A stretch of 64,000 bases of DNA. Origin: Mercurialis annua. Taxonomy: Eukaryota; Streptophyta; Magnoliopsida; Malpighiales; Euphorbiaceae. Within the stretch, counting starts at the first letter, position 1, and every line of letters begins with the position of its first letter. This document shows positions 53,873 through 64,000 of this stretch, piece by piece. Both the position numbers and the translations under genes were made by a program. A model generated the notes under the pieces. That model made no database searches. It saw only the letters and a program-made list of their open reading frames with translations, and had not been told where the DNA came from. The DNA is taken from NCBI RefSeq assembly GCF_937616625.2, contig NC_065571.1:51631651-51695650 (forward strand), written 5' to 3'.

Positions 53873-56800
53873 ATGATGCAACAAAAAGTTAGTTCTGGAA
53901 ATGATTGCGGTGATGGGAATTCCAGTAATGGTCAGTTGCTGCGTGACATTGAGGAAATTAGTAAAGCACTTTACTTGCAGAAGGCCCCTCAAGAGGGTTT
54001 GGTTTCGCGACCCGCTGGTAGGTCGAAATCAGTTGAGAAACCTCGGTTATCGGAGTTGAATTCGACTCTGAATCCTAGAAATGTTAGTTCAATTGTATCA
54101 TTTAAGGATAAGAAACCGTCTTCGGGATGGAATTGGAAGAAGCCCTTAAAAGCATTAACTCATATTGGTTATCAAAAGTTCAATGTTTGTTTCTTTTTAC
54201 ATGTGCATTCTATTGAAGGGTTGCCCTTGAGTTGTAGTGATATGAACTTGTTTGTGCAATTAAAGAGAAAGGATGAGGTTTTGCAGACACGACCCTTTCG
54301 GGTTGTGAAGGGTATTGCGGAATTTAATGAGACTTTGCTGCATAAATGTTGTGTATATGGAAGTAGAAGTGGACCTCACAATTCGGCAAAGTATGAAGCT
54401 AAACTTTTCTTGATTTATGCATCTGTTGTTGGGGCTCCGGGGATTGATATGGGGAAGCATTGGATAGATCTTGCGAGACTATTGCCAGCCACTTTGGAGG
54501 AATTGGAAGGGCAAAAGAGTACTGGTAAATGGACGACAAGCTTTAAACTCGAAGGCATGGCCAAAGGTGCTACTCTAAATGTGAGTTTTGGATTCTCGCT
54601 GGTCAAGGACAATTTAAGTGAATCTAGAAGAAATATGATTGTTTCCGAGCTTGTAAACTTAGTTGACGAGAGGTCATGTATGCCAGGGCCAATAACAAGT
54701 TCTAGGCTAGCTAACAGCAATGGTATGCTTCGGCGGGTTGGAAGTGTTCCTAGTGATCTTGACCGTAGATCTCCTCGCGCTTCTCAGTCTGTTGATTCGA
54801 AGATTTACGATGACGTTTCATCAAACCTGGGGTTGGAACTCTCAAATTCAATTAAGTTTCTATATCAGAAACTCAATGAGGTGAATATACACAGTTCGGA
54901 AAAGCTTCGTTCCTTATCTGAAGATGTGAAGGCGCATAAATTAAAGCTTAGTCTGGAGTTTGAGCCTGACAAAGATAATAGTGGATATGAAGATCATAGC
55001 TCTGAGTTTACGATTATTGACCAGGGAGTAGAAATGCCCAAAAAGGAGGATTTGGTAATAGAAGGGCGTGATATTCATCCTGTTGATGATATTGGTATTG
55101 AAACAATTGATGTGGATGAAATTTTTAAGGATGATGATACTGAGCTTGATGAGAAGAAAAAAATTATTTCAGAGGATGGCGTTTCTGATAATTATGCGGG
55201 TCTGGTTTTGGTGGATGACTGCGAATATGAAGAAAGCAGTACTTACAGAAAAGGATCTTGCATTGAAGAAGAGCTGGAGTTAGCTTTGAATAATTTTTTA
55301 ACTTCAGAATCTGCAGATTTGGAATATCCTTTATCCATGTGCGAGTTTGTAGAGCAGGAGAATTACATGGAGACTAAATCAAATTACAAGGCTGATAAAG
55401 TGATTGAAAGATCCTGCAGTTTGGATGAACTCACAGAATCTGTGGCGTCTGATTTCTTAAATATGCTGGGGGTTGCGCATAGTCCCTTTCGTCTGAGTTC
55501 AGATAGCGATCTTGATTCTCCTAGAGGGCGTTTGCTAAGAGAGTTTGAAGAAGAAGCCATATCGTCTGGCAACTATTTTATAGAATGTAATGCAGAAAGC
55601 AAGGATAAAGAGTTTAATTGCGTAGATCCGAGTGGTTCAGACTGTGGGGACCTTTCTTGGGATTTTAATTTCTCTACGGCGGAGGACCACAAGAGGGCAA
55701 GTCAATTACTAACTAGAAGAAGGAAGGCTAAGGTCCTTGAAGATTTGGAGACTGAAGCTTTAATGAAAGAATGGGGTTTGAATGAGGAAGCGTTTCAGAA
55801 TACGCCACGCCATTGTTCCGATGGATTTGGAAGTCCGGTTGAGCTACTTCCCGAGGAGTCAGTTGAATTACCTTCGCTTGGAGATGGCTTGGGACCTTGT
55901 ATTCAGATAAAAGATGGGGGTTTTGTGCGGTCTATGAATCCTTCTCTTTTCAAAAATTCCAAAAATGTTGGGAGCTTGGTTATGCAAGTTTCACATCCCG
56001 TTGTGCTACCTGCAGAACTGGGTTCTGATATTATTGAGATTTTACAGCATTTGGCATCATTTGGAATTGAGAGATTATCATCGCAGTTAAACAAATTAAT
56101 GCCTATGGAGGATATCAATGGCAAGACATTGCAACAAGTGGCACACAACGCCGCAATTCCTGTTAGGTATGAAAGAACACTTATTGCATTGATTCGTCAT
56201 TTCTCATACTTTAGGCATATTGAATATTCATTTCTCATTGCTGTCATAGGCAAATTCCGCTTTGTTGTGAATCATTGTTTGATCAAGACACAATTTTAGA
56301 TGCCGAGATGGAGCCTGACTATGTAACTGTTGAACAACTTCTCCCTTTTGCAATGAATACGATACAAACCATGTCAATGGAAGGTTTGAAAATTCAGTCT
56401 GGCATGTCCGAGGAGGAGGTACCGGCATCAAGCGTCGGGCCCAAGCCTATTATAAAGATGCCAGCTTTTGAAGGGAAGAGGGCAAACCTCGGATGGTTTC
56501 TCAGTTCAGAGGGCGCTGCAGAATTGCGAGCACTGGATGCTGAAGAAAGAGGCAGTGATATTGATAGATTATTGGATCTTTCTTTAACATTGCAGGATTG
56601 GTTAAGGCTTGACGCCGGAATCATTGATGACGAAGACCAAGTTAGTGAGCACGCAGTAAATATCCTGGCTGCCCATCATGCTAAGTGCATGGGCTTTAAG
56701 GCATCTGGTAGAAGGCAAGGAATACTGGGTAACAACCTTACTCTAGCCTTTATGCTGTTGCTTAGAGATCCTTTTCGGAATTACGAGCCAGTTGGCGCCT

Positions 56801-57255
56801 CAATGATTGCTTTAGTACAAGTTGAGAGATCTTTCTTCCATTTTAAGCCAATGTTCTATAATACGGCGTTAGACGGAAGCAGCAATGAATGTATTCAAAA
56901 CAAGGATACAGATGAGGACAGGTCATCAGAGCAGTGTACACTTGGATTTAAAATCACTGAAGTTCATCTCTCCGGGTTGAAAACTGAGCCTGGGAAGACG
57001 CAGCACTGGGGTACGAAAACGCAGCAGCAGTATGGAACCCGCTGGCTGCTTGCCTGTGGCGTGTCAAAGGCCTCTAAGCAATCATTTTCAAAATCAACTG
57101 CTGTTGTTGCCTCACATCGACAGTTGAGGCGGAGGATCCGGAACAAGGATGTCTTGTGGAGCATAAGCGGTCATGAGAATGACACGAGAAGAAATTGGAA
57201 GGACTCGATGGGCTTGGTTCAATATATGAGGAACCCTGATGTCATGTTTGCTTAA
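53873..57255 (+). CDS. PMIR1: PLASTID MOVEMENT IMPAIRED1-related protein (NT-C2 domain), 1099 aa
   Basis: Plant protein of the PMI1 family. PMI1 is needed for light-driven chloroplast relocation, and PMIR proteins are its paralogues. The paralogue here is judged by sequence feel only. Two exons: 53873-56166 and 56250-57255, joined in phase (PV-R-QIPLCCESLFDQD). The NT-C2 domain is at about residues 95-245 (KFNVCFFLHVHSIEGLPLS...LNVSFGF). Then follow acidic, probably disordered stretches (330-560) and the conserved family block with ETEALMKEWGLNEEAFQ and MQVSHPVVLPAELGSDIIEILQHLASFGIE. The C-terminus is conserved (LGNNLTLAFMLLLRDPFRNYEPVGASMIALVQVER). The ATG at 53873 is chosen because the open frame upstream has only a GTG. 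A probable 5' UTR exon ends at 'tttag|gtaagt' (53632). The gene lies just downstream of the MULE cluster. Confidence 0.93.
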
Positions 57256-58010
57256 TGAAAGCATACAAATTTCCGGATGGGATTGGTTCGATATATGAGG
57301 AATGCTAATGTCATCTTTGCTAAATGAAAGCATACTAATTTCCGACTAGTCGTAGTAATTGTATTAGAATACACGTTTTTGTTGATCGAGTGGACCAAGC
57401 ATATTTGTTGATATCTTGGGTATACATCGGCCATCAGAATACACTTCGCCAGGAACAAATTATGATAAGTGATGTAATAAAAGATAGTAATGGAATTTTT
57501 TTTATACCTGATGTATAGGCTCTTCCTTTTAATTTTATATTTTTGAGTCATTGTAAGTGAAGCTAATGATTTCTTGAGAACTCTGACTTGCAATATGAAA
57601 TTTTAGTTGTAGGCAATTGCCATAGATTCCACTTGAACTTTATCAGCCGTATATAATTTAGAATATCTATTTCAAAATTGTGAAGCAGATTGACTCACAT
57701 GATTTTGAGTTGAAAATTTTCGGATGTCTCGAGTTTGAACCTATATTCATTTATTTAGATTGTTGTCCAAGCTATTGATTTTTTTATACTAATAATATCT
57801 TTTGATCCCTAAATTTATACACATTCATCCATCTAATCCCTTATTTTTCAGTTTAATCTATTTGTCATTCTAACTTACAAATTTTGCCTACTTAACCTCT
57901 AAAACTTTATAATTGTTTGATCCCTTCTTGTCCAGTGGGACAAGCGTCGTCAGGTTACAAACTAAAAAGGCGCGTGAACATATTTTATTTTTAAGTTGAC
58001 GTGTAATATT
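57256..58010. other. 3' flank of the PMI1-related gene with a partial MITE
   Basis: The first about 300 bases are 3' UTR and flank, including a near-repeat of the last coding stretch ('tatatgaggaa' twice, about 57225 and 57295). From about 57790, 'tcttttgatccctaaattta' resembles one arm of the next MITE, probably a fragment of a related copy. Confidence 0.5.
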
Positions 58011-58538
58011 GGTTAAAGCATATTCTGATCCTAGTACTTGTACACTTTCACTCATCCGACCTCTCATATTTCAGTTTAACTTTTTTTGACATCTCAATTT
58101 TTAAATTTTTATATAGTAAAATTTTATTGTGAAAAAAAAATTAATTGTCTACTTTATATCTAATTAGTGAATTTTTAATTTTTAAGATTTTATTTAATTT
58201 AAAATAAAGAGAAGGAAAGAATTAAAGTAAAAGAGAATGAAAATATAAAATCATAGAAAAATAAACTTAAATTTATTTAAAAAAAAATAGAACACTTAAT
58301 ATGTAATTATTTTTAATTTTTTGTACCTTTTCATCCATTTGACCCTCCAACTTTCGATTTTGATGAAGAGTTGAGTTAGGTTGCAGTCCTTTTTTCGCCG
58401 CATCGCGTTTGTGTCTGACTCTCTATTTCAGAGATATGCAAAATTTAAAAATTGAGATGCCAGATAGGTTGGACTGAAAGATAAGAGTTTAGAAGAATGA
58501 ATGTTTACAAATATAAGGATCAAAATATGCATTAAACC
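58011..58538. mobile_element. Foldback MITE, about 528 bp
   Basis: The left end ggttaaagcatattctgatc and right complement ggtttaatgcatattttgatc-type end are imperfect inverted repeats extending about 90 bp ('catttcagtttaact' type motifs). Target duplication was not found. Confidence 0.55.
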
Positions 58539-58895
58539 GATCTTTTTCTATCAATATTTTCCCATTACTAAATGGCATAAATATTACCTAACTTCTTTTT
58601 GGCCTTTTCATCATCTGCATCACCTAAATATGACATACTTTTTCACTATACTGAGTGGAAATATACAATACCAAACTTGTCTAGCTTCTAACAAGTAAAA
58701 GTGAAACTATATATGATTGATGAATTATACAAACTAATTTTGTTTGGACCAAATGTAGTAATAATACTTTAAATTGGCATACAAAGATAATTTCAGACCA
58801 GCAACGTCTTTAGACCATCCCTCACCAACAAAAAAAATGCATATATTACATATGTTTGAAAATTAAGTGGGACATGATCGATCAGCTAGCTCAAG
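58539..58895. other. 3' flank of WRKY copy A
   Basis: AT-rich, no feature. Confidence 0.5.
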
Positions 58896-60313
58896 CTAAG
58901 AAGAAGTTGGATGATTATGGATGCCTTCATAGGTTGTTATCACATAACTCGGATCATCTCTATCTCTTTCTACTCTCTTCTTCACTGGACAACCTTCCGC
59001 CGAGCATCGATAATAATTCCTGTTCATTGCACATAAAAATTTAATATTTGACGCAAATGAAAATGCTAAGTGAAACGATATTAATTTCCGAAAAAATATG
59101 TATTTTAAAACAAAATTCTTTTTTTTCAGTAGAATTTCTGAAATATTCTTGAAACATTGTTGATTCCATGGAATGAAATCTCTTATAAACAATTATATAC
59201 TCCTTTCATATATTATATTATGACTTTAAATTTTATCGGTCCTGATTCAATATTGTTATATTAATTGTCAAATTTATTTATGTTTATATTATTACTGACA
59301 TGACGCAATGTGACACGATGTTATATTGATTTAGTAAGCTAAATTTTATACATGTAGACGTATAATATAGTATTGTGTCAGCTCTAAAACTACGTTTAAT
59401 TCATAAAATAGGTTCCGAAATATAATAGCTATTTTTTATTTTAATTCATGGAATTGCTGTTTCATAATTTTGTGGAATAAATATTCCTCTTTAAAAAAAG
59501 AATGACTATTCTATTTGTTAGAAATAGCTATTTCATTTCGAGTCTATTCCACAGACTAAATATAGTCTAGTTAAATGAGCTATGGACCAATAAAATATTT
59601 GCGGATATTTTGATAACCTGACTTTTATTTTTATTATAACGGGAGGTTACTCATTCATTTTCAGACAAAATTCTACTTACGTGGCAATATAAAATTGTTT
59701 GCAATCCAATTTTGCCACATAAGAATGCCAGATAAATAAAACAACAACAAAAAAAATATAAAAGATCATATCATTGAAAAGAAAGACACATAAAAAAAAA
59801 TGATATACGAAGGATATACCATTAACTTTCCTTTACTTTACAACTTGTAACAACAATAAACTAAAGTTGATTGAATTAGCAAAATAGAGCAAATAAAACG
59901 TTAGGTTATTGAAGTGTAACCCACCAAACTGGCAAAGTTCAAAATATGACGTTGTTGATAAATAAATTTGTTTTGGGATATATGTACCTTGGATTAGGGC
60001 TGTTCTTCACCATCTTCTTGCCATATTTCCTCCACTTGAATCCATCATCCAGTATCTCAATTTCCGACCGAGTCTTGAATGCCACTCTCTCTTTAATTTC
60101 TTGCTTCTTCTCCCTCTCATCTCCACCCGCATCACCGCCTGATTCGCCGATCACCTGAGCTCGATAAACCGGAATTTCGGCACTAGAATTAACCGAAAGA
60201 AGAGAAGTTTGGTAATGATCATCATTCTGTATCCACTCATCAAACATCAACAATTCCGACAGCTCAAAATTTGTCAAGTCACCATAATCACTCTCTTGAG
60301 AGCCAACAGACAT
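58896..60313 (-). CDS. WRKY50: WRKY50-like transcription factor (WRKYGKK, group IIc), copy A, 149 aa
   Basis: Nuclear DNA-binding factor. AtWRKY50/51, which share the WRKYGKK variant, act in salicylate/jasmonate defence signalling (family knowledge). Two exons: 59988-60313 and 58896-59019. The intron of 968 bp splits the arginine after NSPNP, the conserved WRKY intron site. The domain is WRKYGKK at 94-100, then zinc finger C114-X4-C119-X23-H143-X-H145. The K in place of Q in WRKYGQK is known to change W-box preference. Short acidic N-terminus ([17 protein letters not shown]). The protein is complete and shorter than AtWRKY50. [15 protein letters not shown] favours WRKY50 over WRKY51. A tandem paralogue lies at 62084-63258. 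Confidence 0.93.
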
Positions 60314-60680
60314 AATCTAAATAAAAAATTTCTTACAATGTTATATATTAAAAAACTGAGTTATATCTATTTATAGAAATATGGTTAATTCTGTTGTAGA
60401 AGGCGGCGTCTTGACGAGGTTCGTGAGATATTACAGGAAACTTCAAAGTGAATGCATAGACAAAGACCTGAGACTTGAGGCTCACGAATTTTAAAGTTGG
60501 GACCCATTATTTACGAACTGATCATTATTCATTATTCATGCATAAATTTATAAAGATTGTGACCCTACGATGGACGACTTGAGTGTACATTGACCTTTTG
60601 ATAATGTGAATATAAAACAGTTGATGATGATCTCATGGTTAGACCATGCCTTCTCCGACGGGAAACGATGACACTATTTG
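60314..60680 (-). promoter_or_regulatory. Upstream region of WRKY copy A, conserved with copy B
   Basis: Segments such as 'gacgaggttcgtgagatatt', 'aggaaacttcaaagtgaatg' and 'gacctgagacttgaggctca' recur in the same order at 63340-63430 upstream of copy B. The end 'agaccatgccttctcc...gggaaac' is shared too, then similarity stops where a SINE begins in copy B. TTGACC/TTGACG cores (possible W boxes) occur near 60412 and 60592. Confidence 0.6.
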
Positions 60681-60750
60681 TCAAAAAACGAAGATTATGC
60701 ATGGAGTTACGGCCGGGTTCAGAATTTTTTCAGTCAAGACTTAATTTTTA

Positions 60751-61068
60751 GGGTTAATTCCAAAAAATATCACGAACTTTACACGAAATCTCATTTTAAT
60801 CACGACTTTTAAAAGTTGTCATATAAAACCATGAACTTTCATATTTTTTTTTCAAATCTATCACCGATTAGTTTTCCGGTGTATTTTTACCTTTCATTTT
60901 TTTTCAAGTCCGCCGGATTCCGGTGGACATGTCACCAAAAATACAGTAATTGATTTGGTGATAGATTTGAAAAAAAATGAAAGTTCATGGTTTTATATGA
61001 CAACTTTATAAAGTCGTGATTAAAATGAAATTTCGTGTAAAGGTCATGATTTTTTATGGAATTAACCC
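60751..61068. mobile_element. MULE MITE, 318 bp
   Basis: Inverted ends (gggttaattccaaaaaatat, complement gggttaattccataaaaaat) of about 110 bp. Flanking 9-mers TAATTTTTA (60742-60750) and TATTTTTTA (61069-61077) match at 8 of 9 positions. Confidence 0.8.
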
Positions 61069-61171
61069 TATTTTTTAACTCATCTTTAATTTTCCGTCAG
61101 TTCTGGATTTAACCTCATCTACACTTATCTCTACTTATTTTTAAAAAATTGATCACACACGATGCTCGAGT

Positions 61172-61444
61172 CACTACAAAAAATACTGTATTAATTAATA
61201 ATAATTTTGCAGCTACTTTTTTTTTTATGCTAAAAATATTTTGCAGCAATAATTTTAAAAACTGCTGCCATTAGTTAAGTTATAAGCAACATTTTACAGC
61301 AAATTTTATTATCAATTACTTAAGACCACGTTTTATTAACAGCAACATGCCACGGTTTTTTTTGTCACTATATGTTAATAGTAACAATTTTATCACAATT
61401 AACAGTAAAAATATTTGCTGCTAATTCTAGTATTTCTTATAGTG
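61172..61444. mobile_element. CACTA-type MITE, 273 bp
   Basis: Starts CACTACAAAAAATACTG and ends with AGTATTTCTTATAGTG, inverted copies beginning with CACTA. It is flanked by the 3-bp duplication AGT (61169-61171 and 61445-61447), as for CACTA/CMC elements. The interior repeats 'tttgcagc' motifs in both orientations. Confidence 0.9.
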
Positions 61445-61447
61445 AGT

Positions 61448-62083
61448 CTAACCAGAAAAGTACTTGTATGAACCAAGTTCGCCACGTAGGATTATGAGTA
61501 CATTTACCTTGACGGTCTGACTCTGCGTTTTCTGTTCTCCCTTTTCGTCTGGTCGATAGAGATGGACATAGAGGCATTTAAATAATTGGGAAATTTTATA
61601 AAATGGTCGATAGAATTTCATGAATGATTATCATTAATTTTAATTAATTAAGGTCGGTGTAGATGAGTTGTGTTTTTATTTTTATTGAGAATTTACGTGT
61701 CTTTGGCAAAAAACTTAGATGTAAGTTTTTTAAAACTAAATTTATTGTATCCTATGGTGTGTTTTTTTTTATCAAAAATGATAAAAATGATTTCTCGCAT
61801 ATATAATCAATGCTTTGGCAAAAAAAAAATATAATCAATGCATATGCCATAATATTGTTTACATCATAGGTCAAATAATTTTCCTTAGTGATGACTCATA
61901 TGATTCGGTCATGTCCATGAACCCTAATTTCATCTTTGCTATGAAATTCTTTATAATAATAACATTCAAATCCAGAAACTCTAATAATAACATTCAAATT
62001 CTTTAATTCACTACTGAGTGGAAACATATATACATAAACCGAGAGTAAAAAACATACATTAATACATATTTATGTTTGAAAAA
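61448..62083. other. Intergenic DNA between the WRKY copies
   Basis: No gene. The last 150 bases are the 3' flank of WRKY copy B. Confidence 0.5.
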
Positions 62084-63258
62084 TTAATAGGAAGTTGGAT
62101 GATTATGGATGCCTTCGTAGGTTGTTATTACATAGCTCAGATCATCTCTATCTCTTTCTACTCTCTTCTTCACCGGACAACCCTCCGCCGAGCATCGGTA
62201 GTAATTCCTGTTCATCACATAATCACTAACATTAAAGGCTAACAGTATAAGTGAAATCAAATTCACAAAAGTTTATGTATTTGAAAATAAAAGGGTAATT
62301 ACTAAACAAATCATGAATATGAACGTGCTTTGCAATTATAATATATAATATAATCTTAAAATTTGGGAATGTCGGATATGATCAATTATAATATTTTGTT
62401 TATAATTAGCATTGTATTAAAAATATTAGGGGGAGTAATTAATTATAAATTAGTGAGAATATGACAACACACATACTTATGAGAGTGTTAAAATTCAACC
62501 ATAATCTAATAATTAGAAATAGTTAATAGGTGGTTGAACCTTTACACTTATAAACTCATTTATATTTGTTTTTCTAAGTAACATAGGATTATCTTTAACA
62601 CATTGAGCAATTTTTAAATAAAAATACTGATTTGAACGGGGTAACAGTATATATTTTGGTGTCTATATAATTAATTTTTATGGTGTTCCGGATGTTTGAA
62701 ATTAATAAAATTTAAAATTTGTGTCTGTAATTGCAAAATATGCTAAAGTTCACAATTAAATTTGCATTTGACCATAAAGTAAATATCATTTCTAAATCAG
62801 TAGAGTTTCTGAAATATCTTTGAAACGAGAAAATGTTGATGAAATGAATCAATAAATTTCTTATTAACAATAATATTCCCCTTTAATGTATATGTATAAA
62901 TTTCTGATAAACAATTACACATATATACATACCTTGGATTAGGGCTATTCTTAACCATCTTCTTGCCATATTTCCTCCACTTGAATCCATCGTCCAGTAT
63001 CTCAATTTCCGACCGAGTCTTGAATGCCACTCTCTCTTTAACTTCCGGCTTCTTCTCCCTCGTATCTCCACCGGCATCACCGCCTGAGTCTCCGATCACC
63101 TGAGCTCGATAAACCGGAATTTCGGTACTAGAATTAACCGAAAGAAGAGACGTTTGGTAATGATCATCATTCTGTATCCATTCATCGAACATCAACAATT
63201 CCGACAGCTCAAAATTTGTCGGGTCGCCATAGTCACTCTCGTGAGAGCCGGCAGACAT
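62084..63258 (-). CDS. WRKY50: WRKY50-like transcription factor (WRKYGKK, group IIc), copy B, 149 aa
   Basis: Tandem paralogue of the gene at 58896-60313, with the same role inferred. Two exons: 62933-63258 and 62084-62207, of exactly the same lengths (326 and 124) as copy A. The intron is 725 bp and splits the same arginine codon. WRKYGKK lies at 94-100, and the C-X4-C-X23-H-X-H finger is intact. The two proteins differ at scattered N-terminal positions (for example [10 protein letters not shown] against [20 protein letters not shown] against [10 protein letters not shown]) and at the last residue (TSY against TSS). The domain differs by one visible change (DDLSY against DDPSY). No damage is seen, so both copies may work. 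Confidence 0.93.
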
Positions 63259-63599
63259 AATGTAAATTAATAGTTTCTTACAATGTTATAGATTAAAAAA
63301 CCGAATTATGTCTATATTTATAAACATGGTTAATTTGCTGTAGGAGGCGGCTCCTTGATGAGGTTCGTGAGATATTTGCAGGAAACTTCAGTGTTAATGC
63401 ATAGACAGAGACCTGAGACTTGAGGCTCATGAATGTTATAAATTGGGACCCATTATTTACGCAGTGATCATTATCAAAGCACAAACTTATAAAGACTGTG
63501 GAACCTACCGATGGACGACTTGAGGGTTGAAATGTGAATGTAAGTTTTTTTTATGGTAATCTCGTGGTTACTGGTTAGACCATGCCTTCTCCTACGGGA
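63259..63599 (-). promoter_or_regulatory. Upstream region of WRKY copy B, conserved with copy A
   Basis: Carries the same ordered blocks as 60314-60680, so the duplication included at least 300 bp of promoter. Similarity ends at 'gggaaacc' where the SINE begins. Confidence 0.6.
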
Positions 63600-63795
63600 A
63601 ACCAGCTATTCGTCTTACTCAATCCGGTTGGCTTGAATGAGGTCGCGGGTTCGAACCGTACTTATATATGCAGCCGTTTAAAACTTAAGACCAGAGTTCT
63701 GTCTCCCGCATGAGACCTACTCGGCTCGAGTGGGATTAGTTTGAATGTAGAAAGCCGCATTGTATAGTTGGAACCCGTTCAGGACAACTCATGGA
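63600..63795 (+). mobile_element. SINE, family 1 copy
   Basis: B-box-like 'gcgggttcgaaccgtact', then 'tatatgcagccgtttaaaac', 'tcggctcgagtgggattagt' and 'agttggaaccc', the same order as in the copy at 25227-25433. The A box ('tccggttggcttgaatga') is poorly preserved. Confidence 0.65.
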
Positions 63796-64000
63796 CATAC
63801 CAAAAAAAAGATATATTTATTATTACTTATTATTTTATAATATTTCAAAATTAAATCAATTATTACTTTTTAAGAAATCAATCTTAATTAATTTACTAAA
63901 AAAATATAATAATACAAATAGAGATCCAATTATTAAGTTTAAATATAAAAATATTATTAAATTAGACATAATTGTAAATTTTATATATAATATATATATA
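63796..64000. other. AT-rich DNA to the window edge
   Basis: Nothing recognisable. Confidence 0.5.

Noticed and set aside
63600..63700. Possible tRNA gene because of 'ggttcgaacc'
   Set aside because: No foldable cloverleaf was found around it, and the same body recurs at 25.3 kb as a SINE.

Overview
The window is nuclear DNA of a flowering plant, most likely a eudicot. It is AT-rich, its genes have many GT-AG introns, and it carries plant-specific families: a PLASTID MOVEMENT IMPAIRED1-related protein, WRKYGKK-type WRKY factors and coclaurine N-methyltransferase-like enzymes. Transposon debris of every major plant class fills the rest. The species cannot be named from the sequence. All exon boundaries were read by eye from GT/AG sites, reading-frame phase and family conservation.

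Layout. 1-2740 (minus): 5' two-thirds of an APM1-type M1 aminopeptidase, running off the left edge. 3742-4217 (plus): a small twin-CX9C protein of the Mdm35/TRIAP1 family. 6174-7849 and 15593-19089 (minus): two CNMT-like methyltransferase paralogues, each 355 residues, with a third 5' relic near 28.6 kb. Between and inside them lie a Harbinger-like element, two long-TIR MITEs, a decayed RNase H-like relic, a Helitron and SINE-like pieces. 20172-25220: an intact, very young Ty1/copia element with one 1436-residue gag-pol frame. 25.2-33.2 kb: gene-free DNA holding a SINE, MITEs, a non-autonomous MULE, a Stowaway and a second Helitron. 33237-38900: an apparently complete Mutator-like element (MULE) with near-identical 226/227-bp TIRs, a 9-bp target duplication and two convergent genes, a 993-residue transposase and a 154-residue GRF-zinc-finger protein. 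39908-53352: three related MULE-like elements inserted within about 125 bp of one former sequence, each with its own perfect 9-bp duplication and internal tandem repeats. One contains a further MULE carrying an array of about a dozen short hairpins. 53873-57255 (plus): an intact PMI1-related gene directly downstream of that cluster. 58896-60313 and 62084-63258 (minus): tandem WRKY50-like genes, 149 residues each, with duplicated upstream regions.

The host genes do not form a pathway; they are ordinary dispersed plant genes plus two local duplications (CNMT and WRKY). The most unusual parts are the two-gene MULE with a GRF protein where maize MuDR has mudrB, the triple insertion hotspot upstream of the PMI1-related gene, and the hairpin-array MULE.
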